Position numbers and translations under genes: made by a program. The notes below the pieces were generated by a model, which had not been told where the DNA came from, searched no databases, and was given only the letters and a program-made list of their open reading frames with translations. From contig CAYXGW010000110.1 of the NCBI GenBank assembly GCA_964464595.1, forward strand, positions 1 to 20,537: a stretch of 20,537 bases of DNA, in the 5' to 3' direction. Position 1 is the first letter of the stretch, and every line of letters begins with the position of its first letter. The stretch comes from JADFJB01 sp964464595 (GTDB lineage: Bacteria; Zhuqueibacterota; JdFR-76; DREG01). This document shows positions 1 through 6,992 of the stretch, piece after piece.

Positions 1-2
1 CC

Positions 3-614
3 ACCCACGGAGAAATAAATTTCCATGAATGGTTAGGTGATAGCTGGGGAGTTTTATTTTCACATCCTAAAGATTTTACGCCAGTCTGTACCACCGAATT
101 AGGTTATATGGCCGGCTTGGAGCCCGAATTTACCAAGAGGAATTGTAAAATTATTGGTTTAAGTGTTGACCCGGTAGAAAACCATATTGAATGGGCTAAG
201 GATATAGAAGAAACTCAAGGGCATGCTGTTAACTATCCAATGATAGGTGATACGGATTTGGCTGTTGCTAAATTATATAACATGTTGCCTGCTGAAGAAG
301 AAGGTACATCTGAAGGACGTACGGCGATGACAAATGCGACAGTTCGATCGGTATTTATTATCGGTCCGGATAAAAAGATCAATTTAATGTTAACTTATCC
401 AATGACGACAGGACGTAATTTCGATGAGATATTGCGAGTCATCGATTCTATGCAGTTAAGAGTAAAACACAAAGTAGCTACTCCTGCAAATTGGAAAGAT
501 GGTGACGATGTAATCATCGTACCAGCTGTTTCAAATGAAGAAGCTGAAACAATGTTTCCGGATGGTTGGAAAACAGTAAAACCATACTTGAGAACTGTGA
601 AGCAGCCAAAGTGA
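3..614 (+). CDS. Peroxiredoxin, 1-Cys (Prx6-type), 5' end cut by window
   Basis: Thioredoxin-fold peroxidase that reduces hydrogen peroxide and alkyl hydroperoxides, presumably in the cytoplasm. The frame is open from base 3, so the true start lies upstream; 203 residues are visible. The peroxidatic cysteine is in a PVCTTE motif (Cys codon 87-89) preceded by HPKDFTP, the AhpC/TSA active-site signature. The C-terminal part has the extended Prx6-type domain, with TPANWKDGDDVII and a PDGWKTVKPYLR tail. No second conserved cysteine of the 2-Cys type is evident, which supports the 1-Cys class. An ATG at 108 is internal because it lies downstream of the catalytic Cys. Family assignment is very secure; the physiological reductant cannot be told from the sequence. 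Confidence 0.96.
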   Translation, partial: THGEINFHEWLGDSWGVLFSHPKDFTPVCTTELGYMAGLEPEFTKRNCKIIGLSVDPVENHIEWAKDIEETQGHAVNYPMIGDTDLAVAKLYNMLPAEEEGTSEGRTAMTNATVRSVFIIGPDKKINLMLTYPMTTGRNFDEILRVIDSMQLRVKHKVATPANWKDGDDVIIVPAVSNEEAETMFPDGWKTVKPYLRTVKQPK

Positions 615-616
615 AA

Positions 617-650
617 CATTGCTAACGAAGCAATGCAGTTGACCGTTAGC
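617..650 (+). other. Two overlapping hairpins just after the peroxiredoxin stop
   Basis: Arms CATTGCT (617-623) and AGCAATG (629-635) form a 7-bp stem with a 5-nt loop. A competing stem pairs GCTAACG (621-627) with CGTTAGC (644-650). The two are mutually exclusive. The position 3 nt after the stop codon suggests a transcript-end structure, but no T-run follows. The CTAAC/GTTAG arms also resemble integron attC cores, though the R'' and R' consensus positions do not fit well. Confidence 0.4.
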
Positions 651-717
651 TAGCGGCTGATTTAGGCGCTATCCAGTTTCCTAAGAGCACCTTAATAGGA
701 CATGTTAGTCATCGCAA

Positions 718-906
718 ATGAAAGTATGGGGCGTAATCTTGTGGTGCATTTGTACCATTCAAACGGTTCCAATCTTATGCTTCATAGCACATTACGGATT
801 AACTGGGTCGTTTTTCACAATTTGTATTTTAGTTAACTGTGGTGTGCTGTTTACTCAAGGCACAAGTTCTTTATCTTTTTTCACACTGAATATGGGAAAT
901 GGATGA
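718..906 (+). CDS. Small hypothetical membrane protein (possibly the N-terminal part of a frameshifted gene)
   Basis: A 62-residue ORF, unrecognised. It is very hydrophobic, with two likely membrane segments at about residues 4-26 and 29-50, and no charged catalytic motif. Its stop overlaps the start of the next ORF in an ATGA junction at 903-906. Near its end is a run of six T (876-881). Adding one T there would join it to the following frame through HTEYGKW and give a single protein of about 180 residues, two membrane helices plus a soluble domain. The two ORFs may therefore be one gene broken by a real or sequencing frameshift, or two translationally coupled genes. No good Shine-Dalgarno sequence precedes the ATG. 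Confidence 0.4.
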   Translation: MKVWGVILWCICTIQTVPILCFIAHYGLTGSFFTICILVNCGVLFTQGTSSLSFFTLNMGNG

Positions 907-1256
907 CCAAAGATATACCTGGATATTCTACTGCTTCCTATATGCGACATCATGTAATTGATACAATCCGAATTGAAAACAAATCATATTACGAGATTGA
1001 CATATATGGGTCACATTATTACAGAGAATACTCTTTGGGACATTTCTATGAATATAAGGATGGCAAAGAACAACTCATCATGGACTTCACAATGTCGGTC
1101 GGTGAGTCGCGAAAGGATGTGGCAGGCAGCGGCGTATTAACTCGTCTTAACGTGCGACACATTTCGGAAGTATTGAGGCTTCGTGCTTCGGCTGTTTTTT
1201 CTCAGAAAGTTACGTTACCTTTTGACCTCCGAAGTGACTATATATACGAGAGATGA
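903..1256 (+). CDS. Hypothetical protein, 117 aa
   Basis: I do not recognise this family. The product is soluble and rich in Tyr and His in its first half (YYEIDIYGSHYYREYSLGHF) and ends in a basic/aromatic tail (LRSDYIYER). The frame stays open upstream of the ATG to about 837 without a start codon and with protein-like content (KFFIFFHTEYGKW). This supports the idea that it continues the preceding membrane ORF after a frameshift at the T-run 876-881. Its stop lies 3 nt before the next ORF's ATG, so the three ORFs are probably co-transcribed. Function unknown. Confidence 0.45.
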   Translation: MTKDIPGYSTASYMRHHVIDTIRIENKSYYEIDIYGSHYYREYSLGHFYEYKDGKEQLIMDFTMSVGESRKDVAGSGVLTRLNVRHISEVLRLRASAVFSQKVTLPFDLRSDYIYER

Positions 1257-1259
1257 TTA

Positions 1260-2498
1260 ATGTCACTTAGACCTTTAAAAAATGTGTTTGAAATGATTAG
1301 AACAATATTTCTTATTAACTACATAATCCTTATTTCTATTTCTTTTGTAAGCTGTGAAAAAAACTATAATCCTATTCCATCAAATGACAATGAAAACAAA
1401 CTTGAAAATCTAATTGCATTCAATGACTTTGAGTTCGATGTAAATAATTTTCATGTTTTCATTGATAGTACAGGACAATTACATGACGCAACGTTGTATA
1501 ACATTATCGAACCAGTGTTTGGTGCTAATCAAATATACGTCATATTTAGTGCAGGCTTATGGCTCGGTACCTTTAGTAATGCTGAACCAAAGGCCAATAT
1601 TGTTTGGGTTGGAAGTGGTAACAGCCGCAGCAACTACACAACAAAGTGGCCCGATAGAAAGCTGGGAGTTCATTTTGCTGACCCATCAATTATTTCTATG
1701 CCGAATATTAATTGGCCTATTGACGACGGCTTTCCTGTTGATGAACAAAATAATCCCATTCATTACGGAGATGCCATGTGCTGGTCAGTCTTAAGATCCG
1801 ATTCAACACAGACAGAAAATGTTCTTTCACAACCTGTTCCAAATGTAAAAATTGTAAACACTCTTTATGGTTATTCACGTGAAGACTTAAAAAATACAAT
1901 ATTTCTAAATTATGATATAAGCACTTTAAAACTGGCAAGTTTTGATGAAATGTACTGTGGTTTTTATAGTGATTCAGATTTTATAAGTACCGGCAATAAA
2001 ACCGGTTATGATTCTGACAGAGGAATAAGTTATACCTATAACCCTTCAGACACTGGTAAGACATATATATCAGCCTTCGCTTTTCTCCGTATACCTTTTG
2101 CAGGACCTTCTCATTTTGGTGTTACAAGTCATAGAATAATGCGCAAAAACTTTGATCCGAACTTTGGGGAAAAGAATTTTAATACAGCTCAACAAGTTAT
2201 TTATGCATTGCAGGGTTTGGATAATGCAGGTCAAGCAATGGTAAATCCGATAACTGGTGAAATTACAAAATATGCCTTTACAGGTGATCCGGTTACAGGT
2301 ACTGGCTGGTTGGATGACATTCCCAGTGATGTACGAAATTTGATTTCTTCGGGGCCCTTTTCAATAGAAGCTAATCAAAATAAGAAAATCACCGTTGTTT
2401 GGGTTGTCGAGTTTGGTAATAACTTAGCAGATGCACTGCAGGCAGTAAAAAACAAAATAGATGCTATTAGAAATGAACCCAATCTTTGGAATTTCTGA
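1260..2498 (+). CDS. Secreted lipoprotein of FCB/KSB1-type, unknown function
   Basis: A 412-residue exported protein. A hydrophobic signal segment (about residues 15-30) ends in a lipobox-like FVSC with Cys32, so lipid anchoring after export is likely. The body is rich in Gly, Asn, Asp and aromatic residues and contains segments such as GLWLGT, YNPSDTGKTYISAFAFLRIPF and DVRNLISSGPFSIEANQ. The SSGPF segment resembles one I associate with large secreted proteins of KSB1/Calditrichaeota/Ignavibacteria bacteria; that is from memory, not a search. It lacks the C-terminal YPNPF sorting domain of its downstream neighbour. A GAGAG at 1248-1252 could serve the ATG at 1260; ATG at 1293 (Met12) is an alternative giving a more usual short signal n-region. 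Role unknown, probably envelope or surface. Confidence 0.75.
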   Translation: MSLRPLKNVFEMIRTIFLINYIILISISFVSCEKNYNPIPSNDNENKLENLIAFNDFEFDVNNFHVFIDSTGQLHDATLYNIIEPVFGANQIYVIFSAGLWLGTFSNAEPKANIVWVGSGNSRSNYTTKWPDRKLGVHFADPSIISMPNINWPIDDGFPVDEQNNPIHYGDAMCWSVLRSDSTQTENVLSQPVPNVKIVNTLYGYSREDLKNTIFLNYDISTLKLASFDEMYCGFYSDSDFISTGNKTGYDSDRGISYTYNPSDTGKTYISAFAFLRIPFAGPSHFGVTSHRIMRKNFDPNFGEKNFNTAQQVIYALQGLDNAGQAMVNPITGEITKYAFTGDPVTGTGWLDDIPSDVRNLISSGPFSIEANQNKKITVVWVVEFGNNLADALQAVKNKIDAIRNEPNLWNF

Positions 2499-2645
2499 AA
2501 ATATTCTTGGTCTATAAGGATGACTTATTTACAATCCATTTCTATTTAAAATGAGGGTCTAGCACAGCGCATCAACTTGACGCTAAGGAATATTTATCAC
2601 ACAGCGTTTAGGAATGAATTATAAAGAGAGCTATGGAGATAAAAC
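2499..2645 (+). other. Intergenic region with leader of the propeller gene
   Basis: This 147-base gap holds no ORF that I can support. It contains a CACAGCG direct repeat (2563-2569 and 2599-2605) and, at 2635-2638, a GGAG Shine-Dalgarno sequence 7 nt before the ATG of the next gene, which fixes that start. No T-rich terminator hairpin is obvious after 2498. Confidence 0.5.
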
Positions 2646-4868
2646 ATGGTGCATTTTAAAATGTTAATTTTATGCTGCTTATGCTTCAGCTACTTTTGCC
2701 TAAACAATAACTTATTTGCACAAAACTTTTGGACGCCTCTTGGCGAAGGAGGCGGTATTTATGGAGGTAATATTAATGCTTTGGCGGTTGATTCTAATGG
2801 GATAATTTACGCAGCGACATGGGGTGGAATTTATCGTTCTTCAGATAATGGGAGTTCATGGACTTCTCTTGGCTACAAGGATGAGATTATTTGGGATATC
2901 GCAATATTGGAAGGTGATGAAATATATGAAGCAGGCTATGCTGTATATTATTCGAACGATAAGGGCGATTCATGGAGCAAACGGTATCTTCGATTTTTAG
3001 GAACACATTCGTTAACAATAAGCCCGGATGGGAGGCTTTACGCCGGAACCAGTAATGGACCGTTCATGTTTGACCCGAATACTGAAGAATGGACAAATCA
3101 GTCGAGTCCGGGAGCAATTATAAGGGAGCATGGGACACAAAGACTTGCGGTAGATTCCTCAGGCACCATTTATTCAGCTACTGCTTACGGTCAAGAAAAG
3201 GGTGGTTTATATCGCTCAACCGATTCTCCGGATAATTGGATAAATATTACGCCACCAAGCGGAACACGGGTTGTTAAATCTGTTGAATTTGATGACAACG
3301 GAAGATTATGGGCGGGAACCGGAAGAGGAATTTTCTTTTCAGATGATAAAGGAGATAATTGGGTAAAAGTAAATACTCTTAAATCCGACACCTACAACAC
3401 CATTAAATTTAGCAAGGATGGAGCTATTTATGCCAGCTCCTTTAGACGTTTTTTTGTTTCCGTCGATAAAGGACATTCCTGGGATCTTATTTTTGATAAA
3501 ACAGTTTTCGATGTTGGCATTCTGGCAGATAACAGTCTATTTGTGGCTACCTTTCAAGGTGTTTTTTATTTTGATAATAAAAATGAATCATGGATTGACA
3601 AAAGTAATGGCATAACAAATACATTTATTTATGATATGGCTTTTGATTCTAATGGTACCTTATACATCGCTTCTAGTGTCGGACTATATTCATCAACAGA
3701 TGATGGGCATTCTTTTAATCTTGAACTCCGTGAATTTGGTGGAAAAAATATTTATGCCACTTCTATTTTAATTACCGAAAATGATGATATTTTTGTCGGC
3801 ACCACCTTTAACAATGGCATTTATTATAAAACTGAAGGATACGATTACTGGCAATATTCGTATGTACCCAGACTTATTAAAGACATCGTGAAACATCCAT
3901 CAGGCATTCTTTTTGCAGGCACATCAAGTGCCGGTGTCTTTTTTTCCGATGATAACGGCCGATCATGGCAAAGTACATCACTACCCAATGATCTATTGGT
4001 TACAAAACTGTTAGTTGCTGCAGATGGCGGAATATTTGTGGGCGCAACTAAAGCTGGTGAAGACAACGAAACTCCAAAGTTCATTGGATACTATTACTCT
4101 CCGCACGCTGGAAAAACCTGGAGACGAACGGTTTTTAAAGAATATTATGGAACAGGGCAACAAATCCAGGCGATGATAAAACATCGCAATGATGATCTCT
4201 TTATTGGCACTGCATTTGGAGTTTATCGTTCTCAAGATAACGGCGTAAATTGGGAGCATATTTATGATAAACACCCTGAGACCAATTACGGGACTTCAGT
4301 GGTCAGTATTACAGACTTTGCAGTTAGCAGCGGTAAAAATATATTTGCAGGTACTTTCGATGGTGTGATAGAGTCTGAAGATGATGGTAATACATGGGCG
4401 TTTTTGGAATCCACAGGTCTTGCACACAAACGCATTTCTTGTGTTGAAATTTCGCCTTCTGGATATCTTTTTATTAGTACATTTGGTTCAGGAGCAAGCT
4501 CGTTAGGTGGAGGATCCTTTCGTAGTTTGGAAAAAGTGACTATTATATCCGATACTTCAGATACTAATGAAGAAAAGATAGTAATATCGCAATTTACGCT
4601 TAGTCAAAATTATCCCAATCCGTTTAATGCAGAAACCACCATAGAATATACCATCAAGTATCCAGGACGCGTCCAAGTTACAGTTTTTAATCAACTTGGT
4701 CAAAAAATCAGGGTTCTAATTGATGCGAAGGCTATACCTGCAGGTACGTACAAAATCCGATGGGATGCAACAACAGACGGCGGTAAGACTGTGAATAGTG
4801 GAGTATATTTTTACCAGATAATCTCTGGCACATTTAAAACTACGAAGAAGGTCTTGCTGCTCAAATAA
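2646..4868 (+). CDS. Secreted Asp-box beta-propeller protein with T9SS type A sorting domain
   Basis: A 740-residue exported protein. The signal peptide covers residues 1 to about 26 (hydrophobic core, then NNLFAQ). Most of the chain consists of repeated Asp-box (BNR/sialidase-like) motifs, among them YRSSDNGSSW, YYSNDKGDSW, FFSDDKGDNW, FVSVDKGHSW, FFSDDNGRSW, YRSQDNGVNW and IESEDDGNTW. I count about ten, suggesting a VPS10/sortilin-like or one to two stacked propellers. Residues from about 650 form a Por/type IX secretion sorting domain, with SQNYPNPFN, then GTYKIRWD and SGVYFYQI, ending in KKVLLLK. It is therefore predicted to be exported by the Sec system, moved across the outer membrane by T9SS and attached or released. 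Sialidase catalytic residues cannot be assigned, and a binding or structural role is as likely as an enzymatic one. GGAG at 2635 supports the start. Confidence 0.9.
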   Translation: MVHFKMLILCCLCFSYFCLNNNLFAQNFWTPLGEGGGIYGGNINALAVDSNGIIYAATWGGIYRSSDNGSSWTSLGYKDEIIWDIAILEGDEIYEAGYAVYYSNDKGDSWSKRYLRFLGTHSLTISPDGRLYAGTSNGPFMFDPNTEEWTNQSSPGAIIREHGTQRLAVDSSGTIYSATAYGQEKGGLYRSTDSPDNWINITPPSGTRVVKSVEFDDNGRLWAGTGRGIFFSDDKGDNWVKVNTLKSDTYNTIKFSKDGAIYASSFRRFFVSVDKGHSWDLIFDKTVFDVGILADNSLFVATFQGVFYFDNKNESWIDKSNGITNTFIYDMAFDSNGTLYIASSVGLYSSTDDGHSFNLELREFGGKNIYATSILITENDDIFVGTTFNNGIYYKTEGYDYWQYSYVPRLIKDIVKHPSGILFAGTSSAGVFFSDDNGRSWQSTSLPNDLLVTKLLVAADGGIFVGATKAGEDNETPKFIGYYYSPHAGKTWRRTVFKEYYGTGQQIQAMIKHRNDDLFIGTAFGVYRSQDNGVNWEHIYDKHPETNYGTSVVSITDFAVSSGKNIFAGTFDGVIESEDDGNTWAFLESTGLAHKRISCVEISPSGYLFISTFGSGASSLGGGSFRSLEKVTIISDTSDTNEEKIVISQFTLSQNYPNPFNAETTIEYTIKYPGRVQVTVFNQLGQKIRVLIDAKAIPAGTYKIRWDATTDGGKTVNSGVYFYQIISGTFKTTKKVLLLK

Positions 4869-4952
4869 GGAGTAGTTTCGAAAACAAAACATGAATTGAT
4901 TTAAAAATATAGAAGCCAAGTTGAGTGACTTCGCGAACCATTGTAATACGAT

Positions 4953-5055
4953 GCCTAATCCATTTCATCGCGGACAAAACCGCGCCAGGTGATTTTCTAA
5001 ATAGAGAGTTCGGATTTGCGTTTTTGCCGGTTAAATGAGCCTTATGCAGTTAGAT
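4953..5055 (+). other. Candidate integron attC-like site (upstream boundary of a cassette)
   Basis: GCCTAAT (4953-4959) matches the R'' core RYYYAAC at six of seven positions. GTTAGAT (5049-5055) matches R' GTTRRRY exactly. Between them imperfect inverted repeats pair CATTT with AAATG and ACAAAACCGC with GCGTTTTTG. A nested perfect hairpin, CGCGG (4969-4973) and CCGCG (4980-4984), lies inside. The spacing from core to inner stem is asymmetric, which is unusual for attC. The R' core runs into the ATG of the next small ORF, as in many cassettes. No integrase gene is in the window. Confidence 0.35.
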
Positions 5056-5186
5056 GATCACTTATGAAGAAACATTTTTGTTGCAACTCAATGAAAAGAT
5101 GGTAATTTCTGGGAGATATGAAGAAACTAGTGAATTACTTGTTAGATTTATAAAAATATGAAATTCGTGTAGGTAAAAGGTTTTGA
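5054..5186 (+). pseudogene. Short, probably degenerate ORF with ParD-like sequence
   Basis: ATG at 5054 opens a 35-residue frame ending at TGA 5159-5161. It contains LNEKMVISGRYEETSELL, reminiscent of the E.-.SGRY.S.SE(V/L)(V/L)R stretch of ParD-type antitoxins. A shift of one base at the A5 run (5152-5156) would continue it as YEIRVGKRF to a TGA at 5184-5186, which overlaps the TTG start of the next frame in the coupled style of operonic genes. It may therefore be a frameshifted antitoxin-like gene. The similarity is short and noted by eye only; it could be a chance ORF. Confidence 0.3.
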
Positions 5187-5388
5187 AAAGAAATCTATTT
5201 CAAGCTGCTAAAGAGTATGTGAATGTTATTGAAGAAATTGAAAAAACAAAAGATCTATTAAAATTACAGAATCTTGAGAAAAAAAGAGTTGGAGTTTCAT
5301 TGAACTATTAAATGAGCAGGGAATTAAATTTAAAGATCGAGATCATGCAACAAGAATTGCGATAAGAATTTCAAAGGAAGAATTATGA
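5183..5388 (+). pseudogene. Frameshifted paralogue of the following 72-aa gene
   Basis: A frame starting at TTG 5183 (preceded by AAAAGG) reads LFQAAKEYVNVIEEIEKTKD, then breaks after the A7 run at 5279-5285 and stops at 5309. In the neighbouring frame the same stretch continues as SWSFIELLNEQGIKF, then DRDHATRIAIRISKEEL, stopping at 5386-5388. Adding one A to the run restores a single product of about 68 residues. The restored C-terminus lines up with the next ORF: NEQGIKFKDRDHATR against REEGIEFLDRFDATR. The two are therefore tandem relatives. The stop overlaps the next start (ATGA, 5385-5388). Either a true pseudogene or a homopolymer sequencing error. Function unknown. Confidence 0.5.
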
Positions 5389-5603
5389 ATGCTCATGAAA
5401 TTGCTCAAATCTACATAGATTTAGTAAATGCTGAAAAAGAAATTCCTGAAGAGGAACATTGCGCTAAAGATCAAATAAATGCATTAAGAACTAAATATCA
5501 TAATATCCTGATGGATCAGATGAGAGAAGAGGGAATTGAGTTTCTTGACCGATTTGATGCGACTAGGAAAGCATACGATCTTATTCAAGAAGTAGAAATT
5601 TAA
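5385..5603 (+). CDS. Small hypothetical protein, 72 aa, cassette-like context
   Basis: An acidic, mostly helical 72-residue protein of unknown family. There is no signal peptide or membrane segment. The N-terminal half (HEIAQIYIDLVNAEKE) looks amphipathic; the C-terminal half holds REEGIEFLDRFDATRKAYDL. It is preceded by, and overlaps by four bases, a frameshifted relative, suggesting tandem duplication and coupled translation. AAGGAAGAATT just upstream supplies a Shine-Dalgarno sequence. Its TAA (5601-5603) lies inside the R'' core of a well-formed attC-like site, as is typical of integron cassette genes. Cassette genes of this size are often toxin-antitoxin parts or orphan proteins, but nothing in the sequence proves either. 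Confidence 0.6.
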   Translation: MNAHEIAQIYIDLVNAEKEIPEEEHCAKDQINALRTKYHNILMDQMREEGIEFLDRFDATRKAYDLIQEVEI

Positions 5604-5675
5604 CAAGCAAATTTTAACAGGAAAAATTTAAGCGTAGGACGCTAAAAATTTTGCTGCTAAATTTAACCGTTAGGG
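5598..5675 (+). other. Candidate integron attC site
   Basis: R'' is ATTTAAC (5598-5604, exact match to RYYYAAC) and R' is GTTAGGG (5669-5675, GTTRRRY except the last base). TTTAAC pairs with GTTAGG allowing G-T pairs. After equal 4-nt spacers, AAATTT pairs with AAATTT, then CAG with CTG, then an A/T stem and a terminal AGCG/CGCT hairpin around TAGGA (5635-5639). The length of 78 bases and the imperfect two-arm fold are typical of attC. The stop codon of the preceding ORF lies in R''. A chance AT-rich palindrome or a terminator is the alternative; there is no T-run. Confidence 0.5.
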
Positions 5676-5740
5676 CGAAAGAATTCTTATCTCATTTCGA
5701 GCAATTGGTTAGCGTAATCTTAATTAATGTAAAGCACTGA

Positions 5741-6079
5741 TCATTCACAACCCGGACCCTTGACCTCCTTTGCTGCGATATCGGCTGGAAGAAGGCACGC
5801 GGCAAATCCGTCCGGATCATTTTTGTGTTGATTTAGGAATTCATGAAGCTGCTCAAGCACTTTTTCCTTTGTGGAAAGCCCATATCGATAGATGTCCATA
5901 GGACCGATAAGTTTTAGATAATAGTGATTGCCGGCATCATGTGCGGTGGAACACGCGCTTGGTTTGCTGGCAATTCGGAGCAATCCACCAAAAGTTTCGG
6001 CAAATTCCGATAGCAATGATTCGTTATGCAGATCAGCTGGTATTTCCGGGAATCTGGTAATTAATTCTTGAATAGTCAT
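5741..6079 (-). CDS. Conserved-looking small protein, 112 aa, next to PCD
   Basis: I do not recognise this family. It is a soluble protein with a mixed helical profile. It has three cysteines (Cys43 in PSACSTAH, Cys95 in FAACLLP, Cys111 in the C-terminal GPGCE) and an aromatic GNHYYLKLIGPMDIYRYGL segment near the middle. The start is supported by AGGA about 10 nt upstream. It lies 66 nt downstream of the pterin dehydratase gene on the same strand, so the two are probably one transcript. That context hints at a link to pterin or aromatic amino acid metabolism but proves nothing. The conserved-looking terminal Cys could bind metal or be redox-active. Confidence 0.65.
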   Translation of the reverse strand: MTIQELITRFPEIPADLHNESLLSEFAETFGGLLRIASKPSACSTAHDAGNHYYLKLIGPMDIYRYGLSTKEKVLEQLHEFLNQHKNDPDGFAACLLPADIAAKEVKGPGCE

Positions 6080-6145
6080 ACTAATTTTTCCTCATTACAT
6101 GGATGCTATCAAAAAACGCAAAATAATTTTTCGGTGATTTTATGT

Positions 6146-6499
6146 TCAATTGAAATCCGGAGTACTATACAATTTATCCGTTTTTGCGGCCATGGCAAAA
6201 TCGTTAATATGCAAACCTTTTATCTTGTGCGACCACCAGGTAACTGTCACTTTACCCCACTCTGTCAAGAGATCGGGATGATGGCCCTCTTCTTCTGCCA
6301 GATTGCCAACTCTATTCGTAAATGACAAAGCTTGCAAAAAATTGTCGAATTTAAACATCCTCTCCAGTCGCTTGATGTTGTCGCGATCCACAATTTCCCA
6401 CTTGGGTATTTGCGGGTAAATCTCAGCAATCTCTTCTTCTGTAACTTTAGGTGCGTCCTTATTACAAGCTACACATTTCATTTGAACAAGATCCTGCAT
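6146..6499 (-). CDS. phhB: Pterin-4a-carbinolamine dehydratase (4a-hydroxytetrahydrobiopterin dehydratase)
   Basis: Dehydrates 4a-hydroxytetrahydrobiopterin to quinonoid dihydrobiopterin, recycling the cofactor of aromatic amino acid hydroxylases; in bacteria lacking those it may act in pterin or molybdopterin metabolism. The protein has 117 residues, near the family's usual size of about 100. The signature EEEGHHPD gives His73, His74 and Pro75, and TWWSHKIKGLHINDF supplies His91, 17 residues after His74, as in the catalytic triad of the family. An N-terminal KCVACNKDAP segment matches the Cys-containing leader common in bacterial members. A GATGAGGT sequence precedes the ATG. Upstream is a 493-base gap with a divergent operon. 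No phenylalanine hydroxylase is in the window. Confidence 0.93.
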   Translation of the reverse strand: MQDLVQMKCVACNKDAPKVTEEEIAEIYPQIPKWEIVDRDNIKRLERMFKFDNFLQALSFTNRVGNLAEEEGHHPDLLTEWGKVTVTWWSHKIKGLHINDFAMAAKTDKLYSTPDFN

Positions 6500-6992
6500 T
6501 TTCTACCTCATCTAATTGGTTTTTGAATATTAATCGATAACTGATCTCTTCTCACCGAGTGAAAGTTTGGATTGTCCGAATCAAAGCCTTGTTTCCAGAA
6601 TATCCACACCCACTTACAACTGAAAATCCAAATTTTTATAATCTATTATTTTATCGGACTGTTTTATCGTATATAGTTAATATATATTCTAGCGATTATC
6701 AAGCTAATTTGGATAACCATTGACAAACAGATTGGCCCTTTGAAGCGATCTTGCTGAAGAGGATGTTCTCGAAGATCAACAATAATAGACTGCAATCAAC
6801 TAATAACAGATTTTTAATCGATGCACCGATTAAAAATGCCAATTAAGCTTATTCACAAACCTTTTTTAAAAACATGATCAAAAATCATTTAGCTTAGTTA
6901 AATGGTATGACGAGCCCTAATAGTTTTGAGAGAATGTTAATGAGCTTTTTGATGATTAGAAAAATTGTGTGTTTCTTTAAACGTAGGATGCA
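6500..6992 (+). other. Divergent intergenic region, 493 bases
   Basis: An AT-rich gap between the minus-strand phhB transcript and the plus-strand cysteine operon, so it must hold promoters for both. I see several TATAAT/TATATT-like stretches around 6637-6695 but cannot assign a promoter with confidence. A perfect 11-bp palindrome lies at 6810-6837. AGGA at 6985-6988, 4 nt before ATG 6993, is the Shine-Dalgarno sequence for the downstream gene. No ORF or recognisable riboswitch is evident. Confidence 0.5.
6810..6837 (+). promoter_or_regulatory. Perfect 11-bp inverted repeat upstream of the cysteine operon
   Basis: Arms ATTTTTAATCG (6810-6820) and CGATTAAAAAT (6827-6837) are exact reverse complements around the 6-nt centre ATGCAC. 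It lies 155 bases upstream of the first gene. Possible roles are an operator for a dimeric repressor or activator of sulfur genes, or a bidirectional terminator, since each arm ends in A/T runs on both strands. Confidence 0.5.

Noticed and set aside
621..650. GCTAACG/CGTTAGC inverted repeat as an attC site after the peroxiredoxin gene
   Set aside because: Too short, cores do not match RYYYAAC/GTTRRRY, and no L arms; kept only as a hairpin.
2557..2612. A third attC-like site: GTCTAGC ... GTTTAGG between the lipoprotein and propeller genes
   Set aside because: Both cores deviate from consensus and the inner arms do not pair; CACAGCG occurs as a direct, not inverted, repeat.
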